Shown: piece after piece, positions 11,583-22,021 of the stretch
Layout: each line of letters begins with the position of its first letter
Position numbering within the stretch: the stretch's first letter is position 1
Assembly (NCBI GenBank): GCA_037974335.1
Contig: CM075760.1
Coordinates: forward strand, 60,332,515 to 60,396,514
Length of the DNA: 64,000 nt
Reading direction: 5' to 3'
Source: Prionace glauca
Taxonomy: Eukaryota > Chordata > Chondrichthyes > Carcharhiniformes > Carcharhinidae
Translations under genes and position numbers: made by a program
The notes under the pieces: model-generated
Seen by the model: only the letters and a program-made list of their open reading frames with translations
What the model was told of the DNA's origin: nothing
Database searches by the model: none

Positions 11583-11629
11583 CTGCAGTGACTGTCACTG
11601 CGGTTCCTGATCCCCAGAAGTCGACGAAA
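11583..11629 (-). CDS. Immunoglobulin heavy chain JH segment
   Basis: A 47-nt segment that reads FVDFWGSGTAVTVTA and then a final G before the donor GTAAG. The WGxGT motif is the heavy-chain J signature (Trp rather than the Phe of light chains and TCRs). Its phase fits CH1 exactly. On the far side is a recombination signal with a 23-bp spacer. It lies about 375 bp downstream of the VH coding end in the same orientation, and no separate D segment with flanking signals was found between them. Confidence 0.9.
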
Positions 11630-11668
11630 CACGGCGTTACATTCCATGGGCTGGGTCATACAAAAACC
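11630..11668 (-). promoter_or_regulatory. JH recombination signal, 23-bp spacer
   Basis: Read away from JH on the plus strand: heptamer CACGGCG (11630-11636), spacer of exactly 23 bp (11637-11659), nonamer ACAAAAACC (11660-11668). The nonamer is consensus. The heptamer keeps the essential CAC but departs from CACAGTG at positions 4 and 6. Confidence 0.9.
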
Positions 11669-11975
11669 GGTTCTAAACTAAATAGACAGAAATCCACAAT
11701 TCTTTAAGTGTTCGCTAGTCAGAGGCAAAGTCTTAATGGCTATTTGAAAAAAAGTAATTACATTTGGAGATGCAATTTGGTCTTTATAATACACCCGAAG
11801 TTTTATTCTTCGAAGCGTAACACATTGGCATGTTATTGAAATTGCCAACTGATGAACAAAAAAAGACTTTTTTTCCAGATGAGATCTTATTATTGGACAC
11901 AGAAGGTAAATCAGCGGGAACATAGACGTACTAAATGCGAACACTGAACCAGCCACAATTAATTGATGAAGTAGG

Positions 11976-12003
11976 GATTTTTGTATTGACAGTAAATGCT
12001 GTG
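11976..12003 (-). promoter_or_regulatory. VH recombination signal, 12-bp spacer
   Basis: On the minus strand the heptamer CACAGCA (12003-11997) follows the V coding end. A 12-bp spacer (11996-11985) and the nonamer ACAAAAATC (11984-11976) come next. A VH normally carries a 23-bp spacer, while shark D segments supply the 12-bp spacer facing JH. A 12-bp signal here therefore points to a germline V-D join. It is 12/23 compatible with the JH signal. Confidence 0.88.
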
Positions 12004-12326
12004 CGTCGCAGGTAATTTTGTCTGCCAAGCACAATAATAGATGGCGGTGTCTTCTCTCTTCAGGTTATTCATTTCCAAAGCGAATATATTGGTTGAAAGA
12101 TCTTTGGACGCAACGAATCTATTCTGAATCCCTGGGTCGTACTTGTTGTTGGAGGAAGAAAGATAGAAAACCAACCACTCCAGCTCCTGTCCCGGAACTA
12201 TTCGGACCCAGTACATGTAAGCGTGATGAAGATTGAAGCCGCTGGTTTTACAGGTCAGTCTCAGGGAGCCTCCGGGACGCCCGGTCGCTACCTCTGGTTG
12301 AGTAAACACAACTTCCGACTGGACAC
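12004..12326 (-). CDS. Immunoglobulin VH exon (probable germline-joined V-D)
   Basis: A 323-nt V exon for the antigen-binding domain of a shark heavy chain. It is spliced from the leader exon through a 126-bp intron (acceptor CAG just above 12326); the split Gly codon gives Gly-Val-Gln-Ser-Glu. Landmarks are [26 protein letters not shown] (first Cys), [16 protein letters not shown] (FR2), RFVASKD and [10 protein letters not shown] (second Cys). There is no stop before the recombination signal. After the FR3 Cys come nine codons (AWQTKLPAT) before the heptamer, several more than an unjoined VH has, and the signal has a 12-bp spacer. Together these suggest the D sequence is already fused. The alternative, a TCR-delta-associated VH, is less likely given a JH and CH1/CH2 downstream. 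Confidence 0.92.
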
Positions 12327-12452
12327 CTGTAAATAATTTCAATAACCCCGCGGATTAATCCTGGTGAAATGAGTGCTGACTCTGAAACAATGCACAAGAG
12401 CATAACACTGAGACAGTAATAGTGAGGCACTTGGGCAATAAAAACTACTCAC

Positions 12453-12498
12453 CGGATAAGAAAGTCAGCAACAAAGTGAGAGAAATCGCCGAGCTCAT
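12453..12498 (-). CDS. IgH leader (signal peptide) exon
   Basis: ATG at 12498, then MSSAISLTLLLTFLS and one G before the donor GTGAGT. This gives a 15-residue hydrophobic signal peptide start, completed by the first codons of the V exon (Gly-Val-Gln-Ser). It is typical in length and placement for Ig V genes. No other ATG lies between it and the TATA-like box. Confidence 0.9.
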
Positions 12499-12590
12499 CT
12501 TTCTGGTCACTTTGAAAAAAAAATGGTTGTGTCAGGAACTCAGTGAACAAACCAGCTCCCGGACTGTTGGATTCCGGTCCCAGTGAGCGG

Positions 12591-12600
12591 TATTTAAATA
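12591..12600 (-). promoter_or_regulatory. TATA-like box of the VH promoter
   Basis: TATTTAAATA, a self-complementary TATA-type element 93 bp upstream of the leader ATG on the minus strand. That leaves room for a start site and a short 5' UTR. No octamer (ATGCAAAT or its complement) lies within 150 bp upstream. A short run of GGGGGCGG sits just beyond at 12611-12618. Confidence 0.65.
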
Positions 12601-12622
12601 CCCGGCAGAAGGGGGCGGCTTT

Positions 12623-12664
12623 CCAGGCGCCGCCTGTTGATTCCCTGCTGGAGGCGGCGCCTGG
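12623..12664. promoter_or_regulatory. GC-rich inverted repeat upstream of the VH TATA box
   Basis: Arms of 13 bp (CCAGGCGCCGCCT at 12623-12635 and its perfect complement at 12652-12664) with a 16-nt spacer. It starts 22 bp upstream of the TATA-like box and stands out from AT-rich surroundings. Function unknown. Confidence 0.6.
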
Positions 12665-12699
12665 ATCCACGTCCCACCCTCCACACCCCCAACAGAATG

Positions 12700-14380
12700 G
12701 ACTCGGAGATTTACAATAGATTAATATTAAAATGGACATTTTATCTGTATCGGGATATTTGTTTGGCTAAAATGTTCATTATATTGTCCCCATTATTTCT
12801 GATGGTGATGTTGCAGTTCATCATTTCGTTATCTGAAAAGAAATCTAATTCAATTGGAAGTATGACTATTTTATTACCACGCCACTAACAAGAACACACA
12901 TCTAAAAATGATGAAATAACAATTTCTGAAAATAAAGAGTGTGTCAGTCAATTTTGCAACAATTCCGGGTCTCTGTCATATTACAATAATAAAGCATAAT
13001 TTATCAGAAGAATGTTTTTATCGATTTCTGTAATTAAATGTGTGGAATATACAAAGTGATTCTATTTAAAGCGGGGATGGCTATCACTGCACAATTGGGT
13101 CTGAAGATGAGTAGAAACTCGCACACACTACAATGTTTCTCCTTGTATTTTTCAATCTGCCCCAATCTCGAAGACAGCCCTTTAAAAATAATAAGAATCC
13201 CGCCCTTCTGATGATTAAATAGTGAGTTGACAGAGAAACATAAAATTAAATCGACTTTTGACTGAGAAGTTAATGACTCGGAACGGGCACGGAGGTCATT
13301 AAAGTTCTCCTTCAGCGTTCAAATTTTTGCAGCTCAATCTGTTGTCCTCCAGCTGTCTAACATTCACTGGTATTGGGAATACAAGATAACAGGACATTGC
13401 GGCACATTGCACAATATCACAAGAATAAATGTTTTATCTTCCATTGAATCAGGTTATGAACTGATCATTTCTCCACCCATTGGCAGCTATGAGAGGAACT
13501 CTTCAAGAATGGAAATCAGATTATACTGTGCAATAGCGCACGATGCTAATCACACTCAAGAGGCCTGTTTAAATGAGATACAGAACATTCAGAATATTCC
13601 AGGTAACTCCGCTGTCAAGTCAGTTTTATGATGTTATTTTAATATTATTTCGATTCATTTTTGGTCATTACTCTGATCTCAAGTGACTGGGAAATTGGGA
13701 AAAATTAACATCTCTCTCTCGCTCGCATTTCATGATTTGGTTAATAAACAGACTTTAAATACTGGAATGGCATTTATTTGGAAGCTATACAAATGAAAAA
13801 GCATCTGGTTACTTTATTGTTTTGTGATACCATTTACTCACACAATGAACAGGACACTGAATGCAAATATTTGATTAGAATGATTACGATTTAAAACGTG
13901 TTTTCCTTGTGGGAATGAAACATTTATTGTTTAAATGTCTGAATCCCATGTTGTCCATCCAGGTTCACGCTAATCTGCCCCACACAGTATTTGGCAGCAA
14001 TCCAGGCTGCTGTCAAATGCTTAAAGTTATTGACAGAAAACATCTGGGGATGTTTGTGCAGTCGATCAAAGATCTGTTTCTTCAGTACTGACCGCTTGGC
14101 TACAAGCCAACTTAAAACTCTTCACGTTGTCAGTTAGGCCTAATTAAAAACAAATCTACCCAGCAACAGTACTGGAGGCACTTTAATTTTTAGAAGTTGT
14201 AATTGTAGATGTTTTTATTCCCCATTACTACAGAAAGGAAATCCATGCAGCTTTTCTGATACCCTGTTAGCCATAACGATGATCAGGATATTGTGATGGA
14301 TGGATAGAAAGGATTACAGGCAAACTGAGAGATGTCTCAGCGAAAAGATACATGAAAATGTATGTTTGTGTTTTCTTTCC
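12700..14380. repeat. 5' flank of the IgH unit, copy 1 of a duplication
   Basis: Clear blocks recur at 23.7-25.9 kb: 'aatatcacaagaataaatgttttatcttcca', 'ttggcagctatgagagg', 'gaactgatcatttctccac', the 'cagtactgaccgcttggctacaagcc' block near 14085 and 'gatggatagaaa' near 14300. The order and orientation are the same in both. No coding exon is recognisable in it. Confidence 0.75.
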
Positions 14381-15650
14381 CCTTATTCTTCCATGGGATG
14401 TTTGATTGGAAAGAGCAGCACTTTTTGCCTCTCCCAAATTCCCTTGAACTGGCTGTTTTTGTTTCGGTCACTTCTGAAGATATTAAAGAGTAGCTACTTT
14501 GCTGTCCACCTGAAGTCACAGTCTTGCGAGACCAGGTAGCGATGGTAGGTTTCCTCCATTGGAGAGTCAGAGAAGTTCCAATGGTCGCCGTTAGTATCTG
14601 TTCCAGGTTTATTAATTGAATTCAACTTCGACCAGTTGCAATGGGCCGATTTAAATTCCCGTCCTCACAGCATTGTCCTGGGCCTCTGGATCACTTGATC
14701 AACTAAATTAATATTATGTCACAATCTATGCAAATAATAATTGTATTCTTGTGTTGATGCAGGAATGAATGACTTTGGAATGAATGAAATTTGAATGAAT
14801 GACAGTTTGAATCCTGAATATTTTTATTGAGGAATCAGTGAATCGATTGATGGATGCATGAATAGATGGCATTGAAAGATGCTCTTCTGCATTCCCGTAT
14901 TTGTACTTGATTATTTCATAAATTGAATCAGCTCCTTTATTCGATTAGTCTCAGTCTAATGTCTCCAATTCTTCCAGTGTGTCTCGGCAAAATCTATCCA
15001 GAGTTTTTCGGGAGTTAGCAAACTGATCCTCACGAAGAGAAGGACGAGATTTTCCTGAGGCTCGGATTTCTCTGCTGATGCTGAATCTTCATACCCAAGG
15101 TAAAAAGAGTGAAGATGATTAGTTTGAGGAGAGAGGATTGTAATATTTTAAACATGTGATTCTTTCACTTACAACAAATCTCTCATCATGCCCTCACCCA
15201 AATTAGTAAGGTAACAGGGTGAAAATTAAATAAGGTACAACAGAAATATTGTGAGACTCACTGGACAACTACAAGTGTGACATTACTTCCCAAAACAGTG
15301 TAATAATAAATCGGGATTTAAAGATTCAGTAACTTCACAGGAGATACAGTTGGTTTCATTTACATCATCACTTTGAAAACCATCACACACTCCAGCTATG
15401 TACCAGGGCTTTCTATGTGATGATGAGGTGATTACATGTTAATGAAGCGCAGAGGCTGCTGGGTAGCTGTTCATTATCCTCGGGCTGAATTAATTCCATT
15501 CCCCACTGAATTCTGGGACAGGGTTTATTCCTTGGTGATAAAAGGCCAGTGTAATGTCAATAAATAGGAATATCAAATAAATCATACGAAGTAAATTACA
15601 ACTGTGTGTTGTATGGAATGAAATACTGAAAACAATCAGAAAAAGCTGGA
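14380..15650. other. Unique-looking AT-rich DNA with one old repeat
   Basis: About 14380-14700 belongs to the dispersed 'CATGTAGGCC' family (decayed). From 14700 to 15650 there is AT-rich sequence with a few GAATGAATG runs at 14760-14850. I see no gene. Confidence 0.4.
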
Positions 15651-15654
15651 AAAT

Positions 15655-15960
15655 TTCAGCATGTCTACGAGAGGACACAGATTTAAGGTGCGGGGAGGGA
15701 AGTACAGAGGTGATGTTAGGGGTAAGTTTTTCACTCAGAGGGTGGTGAGTGAATGGAATCGGCTGCCGTCATCAGCTGCCGTCATCCCGTCGAGGCGAAC
15801 TCGCTGGGGTCTTTTAAAAGACTTCTGGATGAGTATATGGGGTTTAATGGGATTGGGGGTTATAGATAGGTCTATAGATTGGTGGGGTTGATGTGATCGG
15901 CGCAACTCGAGGGCCGAAGGGCCTGTTTGTGCTGTAATGTTCTATGTTCTATGTTCTATA
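15655..15960 (+). mobile_element. CR1-type LINE 3' end (subfamily B)
   Basis: Short 3' fragment coding TRGHRFKVRGGKYRGDVRGK and FFTQRVVSEWNRLPS, the conserved C terminus of CR1 ORF2. It is followed by 'gggccgaagggcctgtttgt' and the TTCTATG tail repeats. This 3' end closely resembles the tail of the tRNA-headed SINE at 21.68 kb. Confidence 0.8.
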
Positions 15961-16850
15961 TCTGTGGAGACAGAATGGAGGCTGGATGGCTCTTCGACAG
16001 AGTGTTCCTGATGATTGGAGAGCTCATCATTATTTTTAACAAGATGTCAGAGAAGCTGCATAACTTTCCTGTGAGATGGGAATAGTTTAAGTAGTTACTG
16101 TTCAATGATATATACTATTTCCAGCCACACACAATTACATCAATTCACATACCGATCACAAACATCATACTCAACTTCTCCAACCCAACTAAATTAATCA
16201 ACGCCTTAATCACTAACTATGTACGAAAATAAGCTTCCTAATCCCTATCCACACTCATCATTTCCCAATTTAACCATCCTCTTCAAATTTCCCCAAATTA
16301 AAAAACAATGTTTTCCTGACTCAAAACGTTGGCTCTATTCTCTCTCCACAGATGTAAGATCAGTTGAGATTTTCCAGAATGTATTGTTTTTGTTTCAATT
16401 TCCAGGATCCGCAATATTTTGTTTTTTTTTCAAAATGCTGAATATAATTGGTGAAATAATTGTTTATCTGTATGAATTGATGATAATTGGTGAATTGGAA
16501 CAACCCCGCCTGGAAATTCCGCTCCAAAACTCTCATCAACTGATTTGAACATATATTACTGATCCTATACTGTCGCTGGGTCGGAATCCATGAGAATCCT
16601 CCCTAACAGCATTATGGGTGTACTTACATTGCAGGTTTTCCAGCTGTTCAAGAAAGTGCTTCACCACCATTACAGCTAATGGGAATCAGAGGGAAGACAG
16701 TTCACTGGCTGGAACACAAAGGAAGATGGTTGTGGATGTTAATGATCAATCATCTCAGTCACAGAGCTTTGCAGGAATTTTTCAGCTTAGTGACATAGCC
16801 CCAAGCTTCAGCCATCATTATCACTGATGTATGGGATGTTCGTTGAAGAC
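15960..16850. other. Intergenic, no gene recognised
   Basis: AT-rich sequence. 16620-16830 resembles a LINE-derived block also seen at 29.5-29.6 kb ('aagatggttgtgg..gttaa..tcaatcatctc'). Otherwise nothing recognised. Confidence 0.4.
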
Positions 16851-16854
16851 TGAA

Positions 16855-17260
16855 CAAAGTTCAACACCAGTTCCAACTCCTCAGGCATTGATACAGTCTG
16901 CGTCCATATGAAGCAAGGCTGAGAAAACATTCAGTCTTGGGCTAATGAGTGACAAGTAATATTGATGCCACACAAGTGGCAGGCAATGACCTTCTCCAAT
17001 AAGGGAGATTCCAACGATTTCCCCTTGACACTAAGTATCATTTTTCTCACAGAATCCCTCACTGTCAACATCCTGGGCAATATAATTCATGAACATCTGA
17101 ACTGGAACAGGCTTTTAAACCAAGTTGCTGCAAGAGCAGGTCAGATGCCAGGAGTTCTGTTGTGAACAGCTGCTTGCCTGCATTCCCAAACTCTATCCGT
17201 CATCTACAAGACAAAAGTGAGGAGTATGAACAAAGAACAAAGGACAATACCGCACATGAA
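16855..17260 (+). mobile_element. LINE fragment, C-terminal RT region
   Basis: Encodes LTVNILGNIIHEHLNWNRLL and NQVAARAGQMPGVLL, which correspond to the region after the catalytic core in Jockey/Rex1-like non-LTR elements (typically HxNWxxHIxxVAARAxQ). Heavily decayed. Confidence 0.55.
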
Positions 17261-17403
17261 CCGGCCTCTGTTGCAACATAAACGATTGAATATTCTCTAC
17301 TTGCCCGACTTGTCCCACTCAAAAACCTCAATACCATTCTGGAAAAAGTAGCTGTGTCGAAGAACACCTCACTCACCAGCTTTCCAAAGCCTGTCATCAC
17401 ATT

Positions 17404-17800
17404 CTCAAAGGAAATTAGGATATAACAACAAAAGTTGACTTCACCAGTGACGCCAAAATCTCACGAAATAAGGAGGCGAGGGGAGAGGAAAAAACCGAGG
17501 GCATGGGTTAAGGGTAAAGGAGAAAAGTTTAAAGGGAATATTGGGGGTGGGGGGGGGGGTTCTTCACGCAGAGAGTGGTGGGAGTGTGGAATGAGCTGCC
17601 GAATAAAGTGGTAAATGCAGGGTCACATTTAACATTTGAGAAAACCTTGGACGGGTTCATGGATGAGAGGGGTTTGGAGGGATATGGTCCAAGTGCAGGT
17701 GAGTGGGACTAGGCAACAAAATGGTTCAGCACAGACAAGAAGGGCAAAAAGACCCGATTCTGAGCTGAAATTTTCTATGTTTCTTTTTCCAATTTTAAAC
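17404..17800 (+). mobile_element. CR1-like LINE 3' end
   Basis: Contains 'ggttcttcacgcagagagtgg' and 'ggaatgagctgccgaataaag', the DNA of the FFTQRVVxxWNELP C terminus. A tail ending 'gagctgaaattttctatgtttct' follows. A G-run of about 11 at 17546-17560 interrupts it. Confidence 0.7.
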
Positions 17801-19890
17801 GTATTATATTTCTGCCTATACTCAACTCGCCTCTGACTCTGTCTGTGATACACTAAGGTCTGCTTGGATCACATTCCAGGAGGTCCTATCTAAATTTTCT
17901 TTTCCTGCACTCGGCTCAATTTCAGGTACTCATATATGATGTAGCGCCCCTGTTAATATTATAATTTCCAAGTTATGATCGCAATTAGCCATGTCTGTTC
18001 TAACCTGATAAGAGGCTGTATCTTAATTCTTACTGCTTCGCAACATTTGCCACTGTACACTAAACTAGAAATACAGTCTTCATGCGTTACACATGGTTCT
18101 GCCACAGTTACTATGCTAATAGTTCATTAGTCATGTCTAAGTCATGTCTAAGTTAATGCTGCACCATCAATGATTATTTAAGACTACGCCATATCTCAGT
18201 TTTATTGCACTTTGTAATACCTTCTCTGTGCTGCATTGTACAAATCTCAGTGTGTATCAGTCTCGGTTCTGTATCAACAATTATTACGAATAAAGTAGGC
18301 TCTGTTTTAGTTTATATCAGTCAGGGTTCTGTGTCAGTAGTTATCACTAACACTCTGGATTCTGTTTCAGATTAAACATGTCTCAATCCTGTACCAGTCA
18401 TTATTACCATCTCAGCTCATATAAATCTCGGTCCAGTATCATTAATAAGTCGGCAATGTCTCAGTTCATGTCACACAAGTTCCTATATCAGTAAAACTGC
18501 AGAATATACTGTTTCAGTTTTCTTTTCAAGACAATGTCATTTTTAAAAAAATGTTTCTTTCATGGGATGTGGGTGTCATTGGAATCTGACATTTGACCAC
18601 ACCTACATGACACTCGGCACTAACTCATTTCTACTTTGTTGGATCAGGCCCCTGCTTATATTAAAATACAGTCTGGCTCTGTTAATACTCTGCTAGATCA
18701 GAACTCAGTTTACATTGCACTACACATTCTCGCTGGATATGTAATGTTCGATACTTACCCTGCATGTATTTCAGTAGAATGTGTCAGTGTTATTCCTGCA
18801 CTTAAGTAAACCTCTATTTGAATTATGTCTGTGTTAATACACCGTTCTTCGAGAAGAAGAGATAATATGTCGGGATAAAATTATTGCTATCAGGCAGCAT
18901 CCAGAACATCCAGAAACGGGCAGTATTGGGTCGACAGTATTTGGTTGGTGCAGTCTTGGAGGGCCGAAAGGCCTTTTCTTGTGCTGTAATTGTCTTTGAT
19001 TTTTATTCTTTGTTGACAGTGCATTCTACACAGGAATTGGTATCCATTTTGAATGCAGTCAGCAGAAGTAGAATTCAGAAATCGCTTCTTCTTTTCCAAA
19101 TCCCAAAATCTCATCGAGTTTGTAGTTGCAGAAGGATGCAGAGAATTGTGTTCTTCCAGCCAGTTTTATCATTACTGGCCTTGACCAGTGCAATAAAAAC
19201 TGAAACCATGTCTAATTCAATACCCACATCATAATTCAATATATACATGGACACGGTCAATTTCAGAAAAAAGACTACATCTAGTTTGATACAAACCGAG
19301 AAATACCTAAATTAATATAAACAGAGACAACATCTCGCTTTATATAAAGAACAAAATTACGGACAACATAAACAGGGAAAGCATCTAACTTAGTACAAAC
19401 AGATAAAAGATTCAGTCTAATATGAGTCGAGACAGGCAATATAAAATTCGACATGCAATATAAAATGATTTAAGCTCTAGTGAAAAATAAAGAAATAGAT
19501 AGCCTCATAATATAAGTTGACACAGGGTAAATTTACTGTAATATAAATAGACAAATTCAATCCCCGTGAAATTTTCAGAGTTGGCGACTGCACCATCATA
19601 AACTTGCAGGACAGGAGTAACATGGGCTTAGCTGCAGAATGCAATATTCCCTCTGCATTGCCAAATTAAATACTCCCAAGTCAGGAATAGCATGAATCAG
19701 TACAAAGTGAATCTCCCTCTACACTATTCAAATCAAACATTCCCGGAACAGTATCGTGTATAGAAACAGAGTGAACCTCCTTGTATTAAGTCTGCTCAAA
19801 CAAAATGAAGGCAGAAAGAGAATGGACTCTCTTCGATGTAAAACCTCTCCTGTATGTTTCCTTCAGAGATTCGGAGGCAGATGCTAGGTA
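17800..19890. other. Diverged low-complexity minisatellite-like DNA
   Basis: 18.0-18.5 kb repeats the theme 'tctcagttc.. gtatcagt.. attatta' at irregular spacing. 19.2-19.6 kb repeats 'cagagacaacatct..tataaa'. Similar AT-rich texture recurs at 28.4-28.7, 32.8-33.4, 37.1-37.5 and 38.3-38.6 kb. A short LINE tail lies at about 18900-18995 ('gagggccgaaaggccttttc'). No exon found. Confidence 0.45.
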
Positions 19891-19892
19891 CA

Positions 19893-20049
19893 GATGCTAG
19901 GTTTTTGATAAGAGAGGGGATTAAGGGTTATGGGGCGAGGGCGGGAATGTGGAACTGAGCCACGACAGATCAGCCATGATCTTATTGAATGGCGAGGCAG
20001 GCTCGAAGGGCCAGATGGCCTACTCCTGCTCCTATTTCTTATGTTCTTA
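19893..20049 (+). mobile_element. CR1 subfamily A 3' end only
   Basis: Only the last 155 bp or so of the element, from 'gataagagaggggattaagg' to TTCTTATGTTCTTA. It is nearly identical to the ends of the 4462 and 6831 copies, so probably a recent, severely 5'-truncated insertion. Confidence 0.85.
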
Positions 20050-21175
20050 CAGGGGAAAAATCGTCTGCACACTTCAATAAAACACATCCAGGTCAGGTAC
20101 AACAGAGATTACATACGGACTAAATCTTGATATTGACAAAGTCATATCAAACATTCAAGAGGCAGCTACAGTGAGTTGAGATGCAGAGTAAATATTCCTA
20201 CACACTGCCCAGTCAAATATTCCAAGGACAGGGATAACACCGGCTAAATCTAGGGAAAGATCCCTTGGTGCTGCCACATCGATTTTTATCATTAGCTACA
20301 CCCGAGGTTAGATGCAACAGAAAATGTAGCAAGCATTTCAAGATCATACAATGTTCAAGAGATCTTTTAGAGTCCATCTCACTCACGGATTCAAATGAAT
20401 TTAATCACATATTTTAGAAGCCTGTAACTCTGGCTGAGAGAATACGTTGGACAGACGTTGACTTCATCTGTGGAGTGACGACGATGAACCATCGTGGAGA
20501 CACAAGACACAGGAGAAAGATAGAGATGTTCTGTGTTTTTGTGTCATTTTATTTCGGGATCAGAGGGATTATTTCCTAATTTCGAACATAGATTTCATCA
20601 TGATATTTTTCCTCACATAACTGATGAATAAATAATGTTGAAAAACAACCATTACTGGAATCCGTTGATTGATTTGCATGGTTGTCTCTATTTCTGTGCT
20701 GTGTTGGTGGGGAAATATTTGTTGTGTTTTTGTCAGTCAACAATCTAATTTGGAATTTCTATTTTTGTATTTATTTACATAAAAACTCACTGTTTACAAT
20801 GAAATGTTCATGACAGCAATACCAGATAAACCGTCACTTATTGATCAAAATAGCGATTTATTTTAAGAATTTTAACAGTTGGTTCAAAATGAATAGAAAC
20901 TTTTGAACATTCATAACACCACTTGTATTTAATTAAAAGAAAATGATACATTCCATTTCAGAATTAGTTCTCAAAGTTCTGATGTCACAATTAATAAAGC
21001 ATCTGTGAACAGGCAGATATTCCACTGAATGATAATTTGATTGAGGATTTAGTCCGTTTAAACTAGACAAGTTAAATTTAAAAAAAAACAAGATCTGATG
21101 TCTCAATATTCCTGTCACAAATGGTGATCACATTCACCCGACAGAAGAATAAAAAATCCAATATGGTTATCAGTA
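20050..21175. other. AT-rich intergenic sequence
   Basis: Short open frames only, none with recognisable domains; no repeat family identified. Confidence 0.4.
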
Positions 21176-21652
21176 AGAGTTACAATTAGTTTTGCTGCTT
21201 CACAGGGAACGGGTTCGCTTCCAACCCTGGGTGAATGTGAATGGTTTTCACATTCTACCCATGTCCATGTGTGTTTCCTCCCAGTGCTCCAGTTTCCTTC
21301 CACAGTCCCAGGATGTGCAGGTTAGGTGGATTGGCTGTGATAAATTGGCCCTTAGCGTCCAATGATGTGCAAGGTAGAATCATAGATTCCCTACATTGCA
21401 GAAGGAGACCATTCGGCTCATCAAGTCTGCTCCAGCTATCCAGTAAAGTATCCTTCACAGGTCCAAGGTGGATTGTCTATGCTAAATTTCTTATTAGTGT
21501 TCGACTATGTGTAGGTTCGGGGGATTAGCCTGTGAATATGTGTCACTGTCGGGATAGGGTGAAGGCTGGGCCCAAGTAGGATGCTCTGCTGGAGGGCCAC
21601 TGCAGAGCTGTTAGACCGAATGGCCTCCTTTTGAATTGCAGGGATTCTATGG
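21176..21652 (+). mobile_element. tRNA-headed SINE, decayed, with inserted or fused fragment
   Basis: From 21180 the body of the 21.68-kb SINE is recognisable ('cattctacccatgtcc', 'tttcctcccagtgctccagt', 'gatgtgcaggttagg'). At 21376-21460 it switches to a different repeat end ('cctacattgcagaaggagac'), after which SINE 3' sequence resumes to 'gggattctatgg'. Either nesting or two adjacent copies. Confidence 0.65.
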
Positions 21653-21682
21653 TGTTGTTGCTGTGATCAGGCAGATCACAGG

Positions 21683-22021
21683 ACGGCACGGTAGCACAGT
21701 GGTTAGCACTGCTGCTTCACAGCTCCAGGATCCTGGGTTCGATTCCCGGCTCGGGTCACTGCCTGTGTGGAGTTTGCACATTCTCCTCGTGTCTGCGTGG
21801 GTTTTCTCCGGGTGCTCCGGTTTCCTCCCACAGTCCAAAGATGTGCGGGTTAGGTTCATTGGCTATGCTAAAAATTTCCCCTTAGTGTCCTGGGATGTGT
21901 AGGTTAGAGGGATTAGCAGGTAAAATGTGTAGGGATATGGGGATAGGGTTTGGGTGGGATTGTGTTCGGTGCAGACTCGATGGGCCGAAGGGCCTGTTTC
22001 TGCACTGTAGGGTTCTATGCT
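21683..22021 (+). mobile_element. tRNA-derived SINE, near-complete copy
   Basis: The head contains a pol III A box (TAGCACAGTGG, 21692-21702) and B box (GGTTCGATTCC, 21736-21746) at tRNA-like spacing. The body has 'tttcctcccacagtccaaag' and 'gatgtgcgggttagg'. The tail has 'gatgggccgaagggcctg' and 'gcactgtagggttctatg'. Best-preserved member of the most frequent SINE in the window. It may belong to the HE1 group known from elasmobranchs, but I cannot verify the name. Confidence 0.85.

Noticed and set aside
11670-11975. Separate D segment between VH and JH
   Set aside because: I looked for paired heptamers with 12 or 23-bp nonamers on both sides of a short core and found none.
13861-13868. Octamer ATGCAAAT upstream of the VH gene
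   Set aside because: It is about 1.36 kb from the leader and is not kept at the matching place in the duplicated flank (about 25.39 kb), so probably chance.
21686-21757. Possible tRNA gene
   Set aside because: The A and B boxes are tRNA-like but the sequence continues into a SINE body and occurs in many copies; no cloverleaf with a proper acceptor stem.
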